A DNA stretch of 64,000 nucleotides from an uncultured Flavobacteriales bacterium. Lineage in GTDB: Bacteria > Bacteroidota > Bacteroidia > CAIKAF01. A program made the translations under genes and the position numbers. The DNA lies in the NCBI GenBank assembly GCA_903825395.1, contig CAIKAF010000033.1:16166-80165 (forward strand). Direction: 5' to 3'. Numbering within the stretch: position 1 is the first letter of the stretch; each line of letters starts with the position of its first letter. Below are positions 1 through 8,405 of this stretch, one piece after another. The notes under the pieces were generated by a model. It ran no database searches. It had not been told where the DNA came from and worked only from the letters and a program-made list of their open reading frames with translations.

Positions 1-1210
1 TCAGCATGATAAGCTGTTTAACAATAGCAATGATATCTTCTTTGGTTAAAACGCGAACTTCGCTGGAGATATTAAGTTCTAGCTTCCTGTTGATTCTAAA
101 CCTTCCTACTTCTCCCAAATCGTAGCGCTTATCGCTAAAGAAAAGTTTATCTAAAACACTACGGGCTGTTTCCTCGTCTGGGGGATCGGCATTACGTAGA
201 ACCTTATAAATCTTCTCAACCGCCTCTAATTCAGAGTTGGTTTCATCCTTTTGCAAGGTATTGTAGATAATTCCGAAATCGGCAGAATTACCATCTTCCT
301 TATGAAGAATAATGCTTTTAGCTCCTGATTCAAGGATAAGGTCAATGTGTTCCTCATCAAGAATAACTTCACGTTCAAGCAAAACTTCAGTACGTTCAAT
401 CGAAGTAACCTCACCGGTGTCTTCATCAGCAAAATCTTCAAACCAAACCCTTAAAACCCGAGCGGCCAATTTTCTGCCTACAGATTTCTTAAGGTTTGCC
501 TTATTCACTTTAACTTCATTAGCCAAGTCAAAGATTTCGAGGATATCTTTATCTGAGTCAAAGCCAATAGCGCGGAAAAGAGTAGTGACAGGAAGTTTCT
601 TCTTCCGGTCAATGTAAGCATACATTACGCTATTAATGTCTGTAGCGAATTCAATCCATGAGCCTTTAAATGGAATGATTCGAGCGGAGTACAATTTTGT
701 TCCGTTGGCATGACGGCTTTGGCCGAAGAATACGCCAGGAGAACGGTGCAATTGAGATACAATAACCCGTTCGGCACCATTGATTACAAAAGTGCCTTTG
801 GGAGTCATGTACGGAATAGTACCTAAATATACATCCTGAACAATGGTTTCAAAGTCCTCATGTTCGGGATCGGTACAATATAACTTCAACTTAGCTTTTA
901 GCGGAACGCTGTAGGTTAAGCCACGTTCTATGCATTCATCAAGCGTATACCTAGGGGGATCTATGAAATAATCTAGAAATTCTAGAACGAACTGATTGCG
1001 TGCATCAGTAATGGGGAAATTTTCGCTAAAAACAGCGTATAGCCCTTCATTGATGCGATTTTCTGGAGTAGTTTCAAGTTGAAAGAAATCCTTAAAGGAC
1101 TTCAATTGGACTTCCAGGAAATCAGGATAATCCACTTGATTTTGAATGGAGGCAAAATTATGTCTTGCCGGAGCCAAAGTGGAAGGAGAATTTTTTTTAG
1201 TTGCTGCCAT
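1..1210 (-). CDS. rpoB: RNA polymerase subunit beta, N-terminal 403 residues (cut by window start)
   Basis: The reading frame is open from an ATG at 1210-1208 to the window edge with no stop, so only the N-terminal third is present; the rest lies to the left. The translation begins [19 protein letters not shown] and carries typical RpoB stretches such as [19 protein letters not shown] (fork/rifampicin-region approach) and [12 protein letters not shown]. RpoB forms the catalytic cleft of RNA polymerase with RpoC. The gene is last in the secE-nusG-rplKAJL-rpoB order and is separated from rplL by 128 bp containing a perfect hairpin. Identity is certain; only the C-terminus is unseen. Confidence 0.97.
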   Translation of the reverse strand, partial: MAATKKNSPSTLAPARHNFASIQNQVDYPDFLEVQLKSFKDFFQLETTPENRINEGLYAVFSENFPITDARNQFVLEFLDYFIDPPRYTLDECIERGLTYSVPLKAKLKLYCTDPEHEDFETIVQDVYLGTIPYMTPKGTFVINGAERVIVSQLHRSPGVFFGQSRHANGTKLYSARIIPFKGSWIEFATDINSVMYAYIDRKKKLPVTTLFRAIGFDSDKDILEIFDLANEVKVNKANLKKSVGRKLAARVLRVWFEDFADEDTGEVTSIERTEVLLEREVILDEEHIDLILESGAKSIILHKEDGNSADFGIIYNTLQKDETNSELEAVEKIYKVLRNADPPDEETARSVLDKLFFSDKRYDLGEVGRFRINRKLELNISSEVRVLTKEDIIAIVKQLIML

Positions 1211-1272
1211 TGCTAGTAATGAGCACGAAATTAAACATTCAGAGAATAAAGAACGGCGTCAAACGACAAATA

Positions 1273-1305
1273 CTTTACCATGTCCGTGTGACGGACATGG
1301 TAAAG
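1273..1305 (-). promoter_or_regulatory. Perfect 15-bp hairpin in the rplL-rpoB spacer (attenuator or processing site)
   Basis: Positions 1273-1287 (CTTTACCATGTCCGT) and 1291-1305 are exact reverse complements around a 3-nt loop. It sits between the rplL stop and the rpoB start. No T-run follows on the minus strand, so it does not look like a simple intrinsic terminator. In E. coli the equivalent spacer holds an attenuator and an RNase III site; the same role here is inference. Confidence 0.7.
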
Positions 1306-1338
1306 TGAAAAAGGAGTTAGGCGCGAAACGCACCAAAC

Positions 1339-1716
1339 TTATTTAACTTCAACCTCAGCACCAGCTTCGGTCAAAGCGGCCTTAATAGATTCAGCTTCTT
1401 CTTTAGAAACACCTTCCTTAATAGGTTTAGGAGCGGCATCTACCAATTCTTTAGCTTCTTTCAGGCCCAATCCGGTTAAATCTTTAACGGCTTTAACCAC
1501 GTTTAATTTAGAAGCACCGGCATTTTTAAGAATCACATCGAACGATGTTTTTTCTTCTTCAGCAGGAGCATCGCCACCACCGCCAACAGCGGCAACGGCA
1601 ACGGCAGCAGCAGCTGGTTCAATGCCATACTCTTCTTTTAGAATTTTAGCCAATTCATTGACTTCTTTAACGGTAAGGCTAACCAGTTGTTCAGCCAATT
1701 CCTTAATTTCTGCCAT
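1339..1716 (-). CDS. rplL: 50S ribosomal protein L7/L12
   Basis: 125 aa, the usual length for the stalk protein. Residues 1-33 form the dimerisation helices ([16 protein letters not shown]), residues 34-55 are an Ala/Gly-rich hinge, and 56-125 are the factor-binding domain with [20 protein letters not shown]. It recruits EF-Tu, EF-G and IF2 to the ribosome and binds L10 as dimers. It lies 40 bp downstream of rplJ in the same transcript, and is followed by the hairpin at 1273-1305 before rpoB. Confidence 0.98.
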   Translation of the reverse strand: MAEIKELAEQLVSLTVKEVNELAKILKEEYGIEPAAAAVAVAAVGGGGDAPAEEEKTSFDVILKNAGASKLNVVKAVKDLTGLGLKEAKELVDAAPKPIKEGVSKEEAESIKAALTEAGAEVEVK

Positions 1717-1756
1717 AACTTTAGTTTTACGGGTTTGTTTTTAATTAATGAGGAAA

Positions 1757-2281
1757 TTAAGCGGCACGTTCCTCAAGTGCCTTGACCAGACCGGCGATTT
1801 TTTGACCAGCGTTGCTTTGCAAAGCTCCAATAACATTTTTAGCAGGAGATTGCAGAAGCCCGATGATGTCACCGATAAGTTCTTCTCTAGATTTGATGTT
1901 CACCAAATTCTCAAGTTGATCCTGACCGATAAATACGGCAGACTCAACATAAGCACCTTTAAGTTTAAGCTTATCGGATTTTTTGGAGAACTCTTTAATC
2001 AATTTAGCTGGAGCGTTACCAGTGGAAGCAACCATTAGGGCAGTGGTACCTTTCAACACGCTGTACATTTCAGAAAAATCTTTCTCGGATTTTTCCATTG
2101 CTTTCGTGAGCAAGGTATTTTTAACTACCTGAATTTGGATTCCTTTGGCAAAACACAAGCGGCGAAGACCAGTGGCCTGAGCCACAGTCATACCAGATGT
2201 ATCAGCTAAATAGAAAATGTCGTTTTGCGACAACACATCCAGAAGCGAATCAATGGCCTGGTTTTTTTCAGATTTGGTCAT
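1757..2281 (-). CDS. rplJ: 50S ribosomal protein L10
   Basis: 174 aa. The N-terminal part (AIDSLLDVLSQNDIFYLAD, GLRRLCFAKGIQIQVVKNTL) is the rRNA-binding domain, and the C-terminal helix after about residue 135 carries the L7/L12 dimers. L10 anchors the stalk and in many bacteria represses its own mRNA. It is 17 bp after rplA and directly before its partner rplL. Confidence 0.97.
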   Translation of the reverse strand: MTKSEKNQAIDSLLDVLSQNDIFYLADTSGMTVAQATGLRRLCFAKGIQIQVVKNTLLTKAMEKSEKDFSEMYSVLKGTTALMVASTGNAPAKLIKEFSKKSDKLKLKGAYVESAVFIGQDQLENLVNIKSREELIGDIIGLLQSPAKNVIGALQSNAGQKIAGLVKALEERAA

Positions 2282-2298
2282 CCTTCGTTTGGATTAAG

Positions 2299-2994
2299 TT
2301 AACCTACGAGATTTTTTGCTTCAATCCGGATTCCGGGGCCCATTGTTGAAGAGAGGAAAATACTCTTAACATAGGTTCCTTTAGCGGAAGAAGGTTTGAG
2401 TTTGGAAATAGTTTGAAGGAACTCGCGGGCATTTTCCGTCAACTTTTCTGCGTCGAAAGAAGAACGGCCAATGGTAGTATGAACGATACCATACTTATCG
2501 ACTTTAAAATCGATTTTACCAGCCTTAACTTCTTCAACGGCTTTTCCAACCTCCATGGTTACTGTACCGGTTTTTGGATTAGGCATCAATCCTCTTGGAC
2601 CGAGGATTCTACCTAAAGCACCAATTTTACCCATAACAGAGGGCATTGTAACAATGACGTCCACATCGGTCCAACCACCTTTGATTTTTTCGATGTAGTC
2701 ATCAAGCCCAACCATGTCAGCACCTGCTGCTGTGGCCTCATCCATTTTTTCAGGGGGACACAGAACAAGTACCCGTACACTTTTGCCAATACCGTGAGGA
2801 AGCTTCACAGATCCGCGAACCATTTGATCGGCTTTACGTGGGTCAACCCCAAGCCGAACGGCAATGTCAACGCTAGAATCAAATTTAGCAAAAGCAACAT
2901 CTTTAACAAGCTGCGTGGCTTCTTCCAATGCGTACGATTTATCCGCATCGATTTTGGCCATTGCAGCCTTCATATTTTTTGAAATTCGTGCCAT
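2299..2994 (-). CDS. rplA: 50S ribosomal protein L1
   Basis: 231 aa, full length. Recognisable L1 segments are [20 protein letters not shown] near residue 50 and [18 protein letters not shown] near residue 130. It binds 23S rRNA at the mobile E-site stalk and assists release of tRNA. It starts 10 bp after the rplK stop. In E. coli L1 represses the rplK-rplA mRNA; no clear mimic structure was identified here. Confidence 0.98.
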   Translation of the reverse strand: MARISKNMKAAMAKIDADKSYALEEATQLVKDVAFAKFDSSVDIAVRLGVDPRKADQMVRGSVKLPHGIGKSVRVLVLCPPEKMDEATAAGADMVGLDDYIEKIKGGWTDVDVIVTMPSVMGKIGALGRILGPRGLMPNPKTGTVTMEVGKAVEEVKAGKIDFKVDKYGIVHTTIGRSSFDAEKLTENAREFLQTISKLKPSSAKGTYVKSIFLSSTMGPGIRIEAKNLVG

Positions 2995-3004
2995 AGTAGT
3001 AAGC

Positions 3005-3448
3005 TTAATTCAGTTCAGGAAAATCTCCATCTACGGTAATGCCCATTGAGCGAGCTGTACCAGCGACCATACGCATAGCACTTTGTACCTCGAAGCAATT
3101 TAAATCGTTCATTTTAATTTCGGCAATTTCCTTTACCTGAGCCCAATTTACAGTTCCAACTTTTTTACGGTTGGGTTCAGCTGAACCACCTTTCAATTTA
3201 GATGCTTCTAGCAAAAGGATAGGAACAGGGGGGCTTTTAACGATAAAATCAAAAGATTTATCGGCATAAACGGTAATAACAACCGGCAAAATTTTACCCG
3301 TTTGTTCTTGAGTGCGAGCATTAAACTGCTTGCAGAACTCCATAATATTAACACCCTTAGAACCCAAAGCTGGGCCAACGGGTGGAGAGGGATTGGCTTG
3401 GCCACCCTTTACTTGCAGCTTAATAAAGCCTGTTACTTCTTTTGCCAT
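3005..3448 (-). CDS. rplK: 50S ribosomal protein L11
   Basis: 147 aa. The proline-rich N-terminal signature [19 protein letters not shown] and the C-terminal rRNA-binding domain ([19 protein letters not shown]) are both present. L11 shapes the GTPase-associated centre with L10/L12 and is the thiostrepton-site protein. It is placed 15 bp after nusG, in the conserved nusG-rplK-rplA order. Confidence 0.98.
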   Translation of the reverse strand: MAKEVTGFIKLQVKGGQANPSPPVGPALGSKGVNIMEFCKQFNARTQEQTGKILPVVITVYADKSFDFIVKSPPVPILLLEASKLKGGSAEPNRKKVGTVNWAQVKEIAEIKMNDLNCFEVQSAMRMVAGTARSMGITVDGDFPELN

Positions 3449-3463
3449 AACGATAAGATATTA

Positions 3464-4021
3464 TCAACCTTCTTTTTCAACTTGTAAATAGCTCAGCTCC
3501 AACGGAGTTTTGCGTCCAAAAATTTTAACAGAAACCTTAAGTTTCTTTTTATCTTCATTCACTTCCTCAATTACACCTGAGAAATTATTGAAGGGACCGT
3601 CGATTACTTTCACGGCTTCACCAACAATAAATGGAATATTAATTTCAGCATCAGCGTCAGCCAACTCATCCACTTTCCCTAACATCCGATTTACTTCAGA
3701 GGCAGAAAGAGGCGAAGGGCGTCCGCCTTTTTCACCCAGGAAATAAATTACACCATTGACATTATCAATGATGTGTGGAAGTTCGCCGACCAAAACGGCC
3801 TCTATGAACATATAGCCTGGGTACAGCGATTGTTCTTTCGAAATCTTTTTTCCCTTACGGATTTGATAAATTTTCTCTGTAGGGATTAACACTTGCAACA
3901 GATAATCCTGAAGATTCGCACGACGAACTTCAAGCTCGATTTGCGCCTTAATCTTTTTTTCTTGACCACTGATTACGCGCACAACGTACCAATGTTTAGA
4001 ACTATCTGTGGTTGACATCAT
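3464..4021 (-). CDS. nusG: Transcription elongation/antitermination factor NusG
   Basis: 185 aa. Residues 10-125 form the NGN domain ([31 protein letters not shown]), which binds RNA polymerase. The C-terminal 55 residues are the KOW domain ([20 protein letters not shown]), which contacts Rho or ribosomal S10. Two ATG codons are adjacent at the start (MMSTTD), so the protein may begin one codon later. It is 7 bp after secE. Confidence 0.97.
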   Translation of the reverse strand: MMSTTDSSKHWYVVRVISGQEKKIKAQIELEVRRANLQDYLLQVLIPTEKIYQIRKGKKISKEQSLYPGYMFIEAVLVGELPHIIDNVNGVIYFLGEKGGRPSPLSASEVNRMLGKVDELADADAEINIPFIVGEAVKVIDGPFNNFSGVIEEVNEDKKKLKVSVKIFGRKTPLELSYLQVEKEG

Positions 4022-4028
4022 TCAATGG

Positions 4029-4220
4029 TTAAAACAAGAAATCATAAATGGTGGTCATGGAAAAGCTAAAAGCGAAATCCATAAATCCAACTACCAAAGC
4101 AATCAAAAGGGATGCGATCAAAACCACCACAGAACTGCCTTGCAATTCACTCCAGCTAGGCCAAGAAACTTTCGTGTTAAGTTCTTCGTAGCTATTTTTT
4201 ATGTACGTTATTAGACCCAC
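4029..4220 (-). CDS. secE: Protein translocase subunit SecE
   Basis: 63 aa single-span protein. It has a short amphipathic N-terminal part with the conserved TKVSWPSWSEL segment and one membrane helix (VVVLIASLLIALVVGFMDFA). SecE clamps SecY in the Sec translocon. It is encoded 18 bp after the tRNA-Trp CCA end and is followed by nusG after 7 bp, the classical arrangement. Confidence 0.97.
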   Translation of the reverse strand: MGLITYIKNSYEELNTKVSWPSWSELQGSSVVVLIASLLIALVVGFMDFAFSFSMTTIYDFLF

Positions 4221-4238
4221 AGTTATTGTTTTTTATGG

Positions 4239-4312
4239 TGGCACGGGTGCCTGGATTCGAACCAAGATCAACGGTTTTGGAGACCGCTATTCTACCGTTG
4301 AACTACACCCGT
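4239..4312 (-). tRNA. trnW: tRNA-Trp (anticodon CCA)
   Basis: On the minus strand the acceptor arm ACGGGTG (from 4312) pairs with CACCCGT (to 4243). The anticodon loop TCTCCAAAA gives CCA. The T arm GGTTCGAATCC is present, and discriminator G plus CCA is encoded at 4242-4239. It lies directly after the tuf terminator and before secE. Confidence 0.97.
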
Positions 4313-4318
4313 AAAAAA

Positions 4319-4349
4319 CCGAATGGAACCTCAAAGAGGAACCATTCGG
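4319..4349 (-). terminator. Intrinsic terminator-like hairpin after tuf
   Basis: CCGAATGG (4319-4326) pairs with CCATTCGG (4342-4349), extended inside by CCTC/GAGG across a 2x2 AA mismatch. On the minus strand six T residues follow at 4318-4313, ending exactly where mature tRNA-Trp begins. Transcription of tRNA-Trp-secE-nusG from the tuf side would need readthrough. Confidence 0.85.
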
Positions 4350-4367
4350 CGTAAATTACTTCGTCAA

Positions 4368-5555
4368 TTACTTGATGATTTCAGTTACTTGACCTGCACC
4401 TACAGTTCTACCACCTTCGCGGATAGCAAAACGAAGACCTTTGTCCATAGCAACAGGAACAATCAAAGTAACCGTAATGGTTACGTTGTCGCCAGGCATA
4501 ACCATTTCGCGACCAGCTTCCAAGGTGATCTCACCTGTAACGTCAGTTGTACGTAGGTAGAACTGAGGACGGTAGCGGTTTTGGAATGGAGTGTGACGTC
4601 CACCTTCTTCTTTTTTCAAAACGTAAATTTCAGCTTTGAATTGAGTGTGAGGAGTAATGGAACCGGGTTTAGCGATAACCATTCCGCGACGGATGTTGTT
4701 TTTATCGATACCGCGCAAAAGAAGACCAACGTTATCACCAGCTTCACCTGTAGAAAGGATTTTGCGGAACATTTCCACACCAGTTACAACAGACTTCATT
4801 TTTTCTTCTTGCATACCGATGATTTCAACTTCTTCGCCAGAGTTGATTACACCCGTTTCGATACGACCGGTAGCAACAGTTCCACGACCAGTGATGGAGA
4901 ACACGTCTTCCACAGGCATTAGGAACGGCTTTTCACGATCGCGAGGAGGAACAGGAATGTACTCATCGACAGCGGCCATCAATTGACGAACGGTGTCAAC
5001 CCATTTGGCATCTCCGTTCAATCCACCCAAGGCAGAACCTTGAATAACTGGAGCATTGTCTCCGTCGAATTCGTAGAAACTCAACAAATCACGGATTTCC
5101 ATTTCAACCAATTCCAACAATTCTGGATCGTCAACGGCATCCACTTTATTCATGAAAACCACGATTTTAGGAACACCTACCTGACGAGCAAGCAGGATGT
5201 GCTCACGGGTTTGAGGCATAGGGCCGTCAGTAGCAGCTACAACAAGGATAGCTCCATCCATTTGAGCAGCACCGGTAACCATGTTTTTAACGTAGTCAGC
5301 GTGACCAGGACAGTCAACGTGCGCGTAGTGGCGGTTAGCCGTTTCATACTCAACGTGGCTAGTATTGATTGTAATACCACGTTCTTTTTCTTCAGGAGCG
5401 TTATCGATAGAATCGAATGAACGAGCCTGAGTGTGACCGTCACCTGCTAAAACAGAGGTGATAGCAGCGGTCAAGGTAGTTTTTCCATGGTCAACGTGAC
5501 CGATGGTACCAATGTTAAGGTGCGGTTTTGTCCGCGAGAAGTTCTCTTTTGCCAT
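4368..5555 (-). CDS. tuf: Elongation factor Tu
   Basis: 395 aa from ATG 5555 ([19 protein letters not shown]). The frame stays open upstream to 5642, but that stretch runs into tRNA-Thr sequence and is not EF-Tu. G-domain motifs are GHVDHGKTT (P-loop), [12 protein letters not shown] and NKVD. Domains 2 and 3 end in [15 protein letters not shown]-Tu delivers aminoacyl-tRNA to the ribosome. It is the only tuf copy in the window: the str operon at 55-58 kb lacks one. It is flanked by four tRNAs upstream and tRNA-Trp downstream. Confidence 0.98.
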   Translation of the reverse strand: MAKENFSRTKPHLNIGTIGHVDHGKTTLTAAITSVLAGDGHTQARSFDSIDNAPEEKERGITINTSHVEYETANRHYAHVDCPGHADYVKNMVTGAAQMDGAILVVAATDGPMPQTREHILLARQVGVPKIVVFMNKVDAVDDPELLELVEMEIRDLLSFYEFDGDNAPVIQGSALGGLNGDAKWVDTVRQLMAAVDEYIPVPPRDREKPFLMPVEDVFSITGRGTVATGRIETGVINSGEEVEIIGMQEEKMKSVVTGVEMFRKILSTGEAGDNVGLLLRGIDKNNIRRGMVIAKPGSITPHTQFKAEIYVLKKEEGGRHTPFQNRYRPQFYLRTTDVTGEITLEAGREMVMPGDNVTITVTLIVPVAMDKGLRFAIREGGRTVGAGQVTEIIK

Positions 5556-5600
5556 TTTTAGAGATTTAGAACCGGTTGAAATTAAAGGTGAATAATTCAG

Positions 5601-5673
<73 letters not shown>

Positions 5674-5709
5674 AATTCCATAAAGAACGCGTGCCACTAG
5701 GGACTTTTG

Positions 5710-5783
5710 AGCGGGAGACGGGATTCGAACCCGCGACCCTTAGCTTGGAAGGCTAATGCTCTAGCCAGCTGAGCTACTCCCGC
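5710..5783 (-). tRNA. trnG: tRNA-Gly (anticodon TCC)
   Basis: Acceptor GCGGGAG (from 5783) pairs with CTCCCGC. The anticodon stem-loop TTAGC-CTTCCAA-GCTAA gives TCC. T arm CGGGTTCGAATCCCG is present. CCA is not encoded. A TACTTTTG promoter-like box lies 22 bp upstream. Confidence 0.96.
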
Positions 5784-5805
5784 TTTTCATAATCTTTGGC
5801 GGGTG

Positions 5806-5836
5806 CAAAAGTATGAACTCTTGCAAACAAATGCAA
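5806..5836 (-). promoter_or_regulatory. Possible internal promoter before tRNA-Gly
   Basis: Minus-strand TACTTTTG (5813-5806) fits the Bacteroidetes -7 box TAnnTTTG, with TTG at 5836-5834 after a spacer of 20. It lies between tRNA-Tyr and tRNA-Gly and would allow tRNA-Gly, tRNA-Thr and tuf to be made separately from the upstream tRNAs. Confidence 0.5.
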
Positions 5837-5853
5837 TAGCAACGCCAAAAATA

Positions 5854-5938
5854 TGGTGGGGAGAGCAGGATTCGAACCTACGAAGCCGTTGGCAACAGAT
5901 TTACAGTCTGTCCTCGTTGACCGCTTGAGTATCTCCCC
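5854..5938 (-). tRNA. trnY: tRNA-Tyr (anticodon GTA)
   Basis: A class II tRNA with a long variable arm. Acceptor GGGGAGA (from 5938) pairs with TCTCCCC. The anticodon stem-loop ACAGA-CTGTAAA-TCTGT gives GTA. T arm TAGGTTCGAATCCTG is present, and discriminator A plus CCA is encoded at 5857-5854. Confidence 0.96.
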
Positions 5939-5951
5939 AAGCAAAAAAAAG

Positions 5952-6025
5952 AGCCGATGGAGGGATTCGAACCCCCGACCAGCTGATTACAAATCAGCTG
6001 CTCTGGCCAGCTGAGCTACATCGGC
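5952..6025 (-). tRNA. trnT: tRNA-Thr (anticodon TGT)
   Basis: Acceptor GCCGATG (from 6025) pairs with CATCGGC. The anticodon stem-loop GCTGA-TTTGTAA-TCAGC gives TGT. T arm GGGGGTTCGAATCCCTC is present and no CCA is encoded. First gene of the tRNA-tuf cluster, 17 bp downstream of a strong promoter match. Confidence 0.96.
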
Positions 6026-6042
6026 GTATATACAGCGGGGTG

Positions 6043-6071
6043 CAAAGGTAGAACTTTTTTAATACTATCAA
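6043..6071 (-). promoter_or_regulatory. Promoter of the tRNA-tuf-secE-rpoB block
   Basis: On the minus strand TTG (6071-6069), an 18-nt spacer and TACCTTTG (6050-6043) match the Bacteroidetes -33/-7 consensus. The expected start lies a few bases before the tRNA-Thr 5' end. Assignment is by motif only. Confidence 0.75.
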
Positions 6072-6276
6072 AATAGCCGATTCAGAAAATTACAAAATTT
6101 CCGGTGGATTTTTTGGGAGTACATGGATAATTTAGATTTTCAATACTCCTAGCATGGGTTTGGCTGTAAGGAGTAATTTTTAGAGCGAAATAACAGAACG
6201 GGGGATAATATGCATCTTGAACATAGGTTGGTGGGCACCGTAATTGCATTGAAATGGGAAAGGTTTTTAGAGGCCT

Positions 6277-6420
6277 GCGGCAAGGATTGAACAAGGTTGC
6301 CCGCAAGCCGAGAGCTGCCAGTCGGCCGCGTGGTGCGGAGGCGACCTTGGGAGCCCCCGTAAACCCGCTGGCCGCGGCAGCTCTCGGTGCGGACAACCTG
6401 TGAAAGCCTGTTTGCCGCCC
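6277..6420 (-). repeat. Structured ~145-bp repeat, copy 1
   Basis: Read on the minus strand it opens TTTTTGGGCGGC, then GGCTTTCAC, TGTCCGC, the apical block GGCTCCCAAGGTCGCCT, and closes GTTCAATCC-TTGCCGC. The outer stem is GCGGCAA/TTGCCGC. The arm ACCGAGAGCTGCC pairs with GGCAGCTCTCGG. The layout is the same as five other copies in this window. It lies about 50 bp downstream of the rnpB hairpin, in the same direction. Confidence 0.9.
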
Positions 6421-6468
6421 AAAAAGTCTTGTAAAACAAAAAAAGAAATTTGAATTGCAACAGCAACG

Positions 6469-6482
6469 GCCCCGAAGGGCCG
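6469..6482 (-). terminator. Hairpin at the rnpB 3' end
   Basis: GGCCCTTCGGGGCC on the minus strand is a 5-bp stem closed by a compact loop, immediately downstream of the conserved rnpB 3' core. A T-rich stretch follows about 25 nt later, not directly, so termination strength is uncertain. Confidence 0.55.
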
Positions 6483-6485
6483 CTA

Positions 6486-6831
6486 CCGGGTTTTCTGTAA
6501 GCCGGGTTCTGTCTAGATCTGCCATTTATCTGCGGAACATGTTGCCATGCCCCTGATTCAACCTACCCGTAAAGCTGACACTTGCATGTCGGGCCAAGCC
6601 AAGCCCAAAGCCTTACCTATTTGGTTTTTCAGCCTGTGGGGTTTACCCCGAGACATGTCACCAAATCTCGGTGTGAGCTCTTACCTCACATTTTCACCTT
6701 AACCCGGCGCACCGGGATGTTTATTTTCTGTGGCACTTTCCGTCGCCTTGCGGCGCCTTCCTGTTAGGAAGCACAGTGGCTTTGCGCTGCCCGGACTTTC
6801 CTCATGATGTACTCATGCGGCAGATTAAAAA
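6486..6831 (-). ncRNA. rnpB: RNase P RNA (class A)
   Basis: The universally conserved 5' core GAGGAAAGTCCGGGC is at 6803-6789 on the minus strand, and the matching 3' core ACAGAACCCGGCTTACAG at 6512-6495. Between them is the expected internal block with GAGGTAAGAGCTCAC and GGTAAACCCC. RNase P RNA removes 5' leaders from pre-tRNAs; the adjacent tRNA cluster is a natural substrate. The 5' end is set by a TACCTTTA box at 6845-6838 and by pairing of a TTTT..CTG end with CAGAAAA. Ends are accurate to about 10 nt. Confidence 0.93.
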
Positions 6832-6864
6832 CCAAGGTAAAGGTAATTAATTTTGGTGGCGGGA

Positions 6865-8400
6865 TTAAAATTCAAAGCGAATGCCTTGGGCCAAAGGCAT
6901 GGATGAGCCGTAATTTACCGTATTTGTTTGGCGGCGCATGTAGGCCTTCCAGGCATCTGAACCAGACTCTCGGCCTCCACCGGTTTCTTTTTCTCCACCA
7001 AAGGCTCCACCAATTTCGGCTCCGCTGGTTCCAAGATTTACATTGGCAATTCCACAATCTGAACCTTGAAAAGAAAGGAATTGTTCCGCTTCCTGCAGAT
7101 GTTGAGTGAAGATAGCAGAAGAAAGGCCTTGAGGAACTGCATTTTGCATTTCAATGGCTTCTTCCAACTCCTGGTATTTCATTAGATATAAGATGGGCGC
7201 AAATGTTTCGGTTTGCACACAGGGGAAATCGGGTTGAACCTCAAGAATCGCAGGCTTAACGAAACAGCCGCTTTCGTATCCGGTTCCGGATAGAACACCT
7301 CCGTCCACCCAAGCGATAGCTCCTTGGCTTTTGGCGGTTTCTATGGCTTTTAGGTAGGTTTCAACTGCATCCGTATCAATCAATGGCCCCATGTGATTTT
7401 CAGCAAGCAAGGGATTGCCTATTTTAATTTGCGCATAGGCCTTAGACAGCATAGCCTTAAATGAATCATAATGACTGTGGTGAACGATGACTCGGCGGGT
7501 TGAGGTACAGCGTTGACCGGCGGTTCCGACCGCCCCGAATACCACAGCCCGAATGGCAAGATCAAGGTTGGCATGTTCGCTAACAATTAAGGCGTTATTT
7601 CCGCCAAGTTCCAGCAGCGATTTGCCGAGTCGAGCAGCCACCACTTTTCCAACCTCTTTACCCATGCGCACTGAACCCGTTGCACTAATTAGCGGCAACC
7701 GGGCATCGGCGGCCAACCATTCTCCTACCTCTCGCCCACCCTGTACAATGCAGGAAACGCCCTCAGGCACACCAAATTCTTGAAACACCTGCATGGCAAT
7801 AAATTGACAGGCCGTACCGCAGAGCGGGGTTTTTTCAGAGGGTTTCCAAATGGTTGAATTGCCGCATACCCAAGCGATGGCGGAATTCCATGCCCAAACC
7901 GCCACAGGGAAATTAAACGCAGTTATAATTCCGATGGGCCCTAAAGGGTGCCATTGCTCCATCATTCGGTGGGCAGGGCGTTCAGAGGCGATGGTAAGTC
8001 CATGCAATTGCCTTGACAGACCCACTGCAAAATCGCATATGTCAATCATTTCCTGAACTTCGCCTAGACCTTCTTGTAGGCTTTTGCCCATTTCATAGGA
8101 AACCAAAGCGCCTAAATCTTCCTTATGTTCCCTTAATTTTAGACCGAGTTGCCGCACCACTTCTCCTCGTTTGGGAGCGGGCCAGCTTCGCCATTCTTGG
8201 AATCCTTTTTGAGCCTGAAGCACAACAGCATCGTATTCAGATTTTGATACGGTTCCTGTTGCGGCAATCGGCTTGGCGTCAACGGGGCTATAACTAAGAA
8301 TTTCATGGCCAGAGCCCGGCATGGAAGCGGCCCCGGAAGAAGCTCCAAAATTTTTAGTTGCCCTCAGGCCTAGATTTGAAAGAGCGAGTTGGATGTTCAT
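6865..8400 (-). CDS. ALDH7-family aldehyde dehydrogenase (aminoadipate-semialdehyde dehydrogenase-like)
   Basis: 511 aa from ATG 8400; the longer open frame to 8637 is overlap with rseP and is rejected. The catalytic Cys is C298 in GTAGQRCTSTRR, and the general base is E264 in LLELGGNNA. NAD binding is supported by WHPLGPIGIITAFNFP and WKPSEKTPL. The combination EMGKSLQEGLGEVQEMID plus GTAGQRCTSTRR is characteristic of the ALDH7 (antiquitin/AmaB) family, which oxidises 2-aminoadipate 6-semialdehyde in lysine catabolism. The substrate here is inferred from family only. It starts 5 bp after the rseP stop, so is probably cotranscribed. Confidence 0.92.
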   Translation of the reverse strand: MNIQLALSNLGLRATKNFGASSGAASMPGSGHEILSYSPVDAKPIAATGTVSKSEYDAVVLQAQKGFQEWRSWPAPKRGEVVRQLGLKLREHKEDLGALVSYEMGKSLQEGLGEVQEMIDICDFAVGLSRQLHGLTIASERPAHRMMEQWHPLGPIGIITAFNFPVAVWAWNSAIAWVCGNSTIWKPSEKTPLCGTACQFIAMQVFQEFGVPEGVSCIVQGGREVGEWLAADARLPLISATGSVRMGKEVGKVVAARLGKSLLELGGNNALIVSEHANLDLAIRAVVFGAVGTAGQRCTSTRRVIVHHSHYDSFKAMLSKAYAQIKIGNPLLAENHMGPLIDTDAVETYLKAIETAKSQGAIAWVDGGVLSGTGYESGCFVKPAILEVQPDFPCVQTETFAPILYLMKYQELEEAIEMQNAVPQGLSSAIFTQHLQEAEQFLSFQGSDCGIANVNLGTSGAEIGGAFGGEKETGGGRESGSDAWKAYMRRQTNTVNYGSSMPLAQGIRFEF

Positions 8401-8405
8401 GGTAG

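Noticed and set aside
6277..6420. Structured repeat copy 1 as the rnpB terminator
   Set aside because: The T-run lies on the wrong side of the hairpin for termination in either direction, and the element recurs at unrelated genes.
6082..6525. Open frame of 147 codons across repeat copy 1
   Set aside because: It runs through the structured repeat and the rnpB 3' end; composition follows the repeat, not a protein family.
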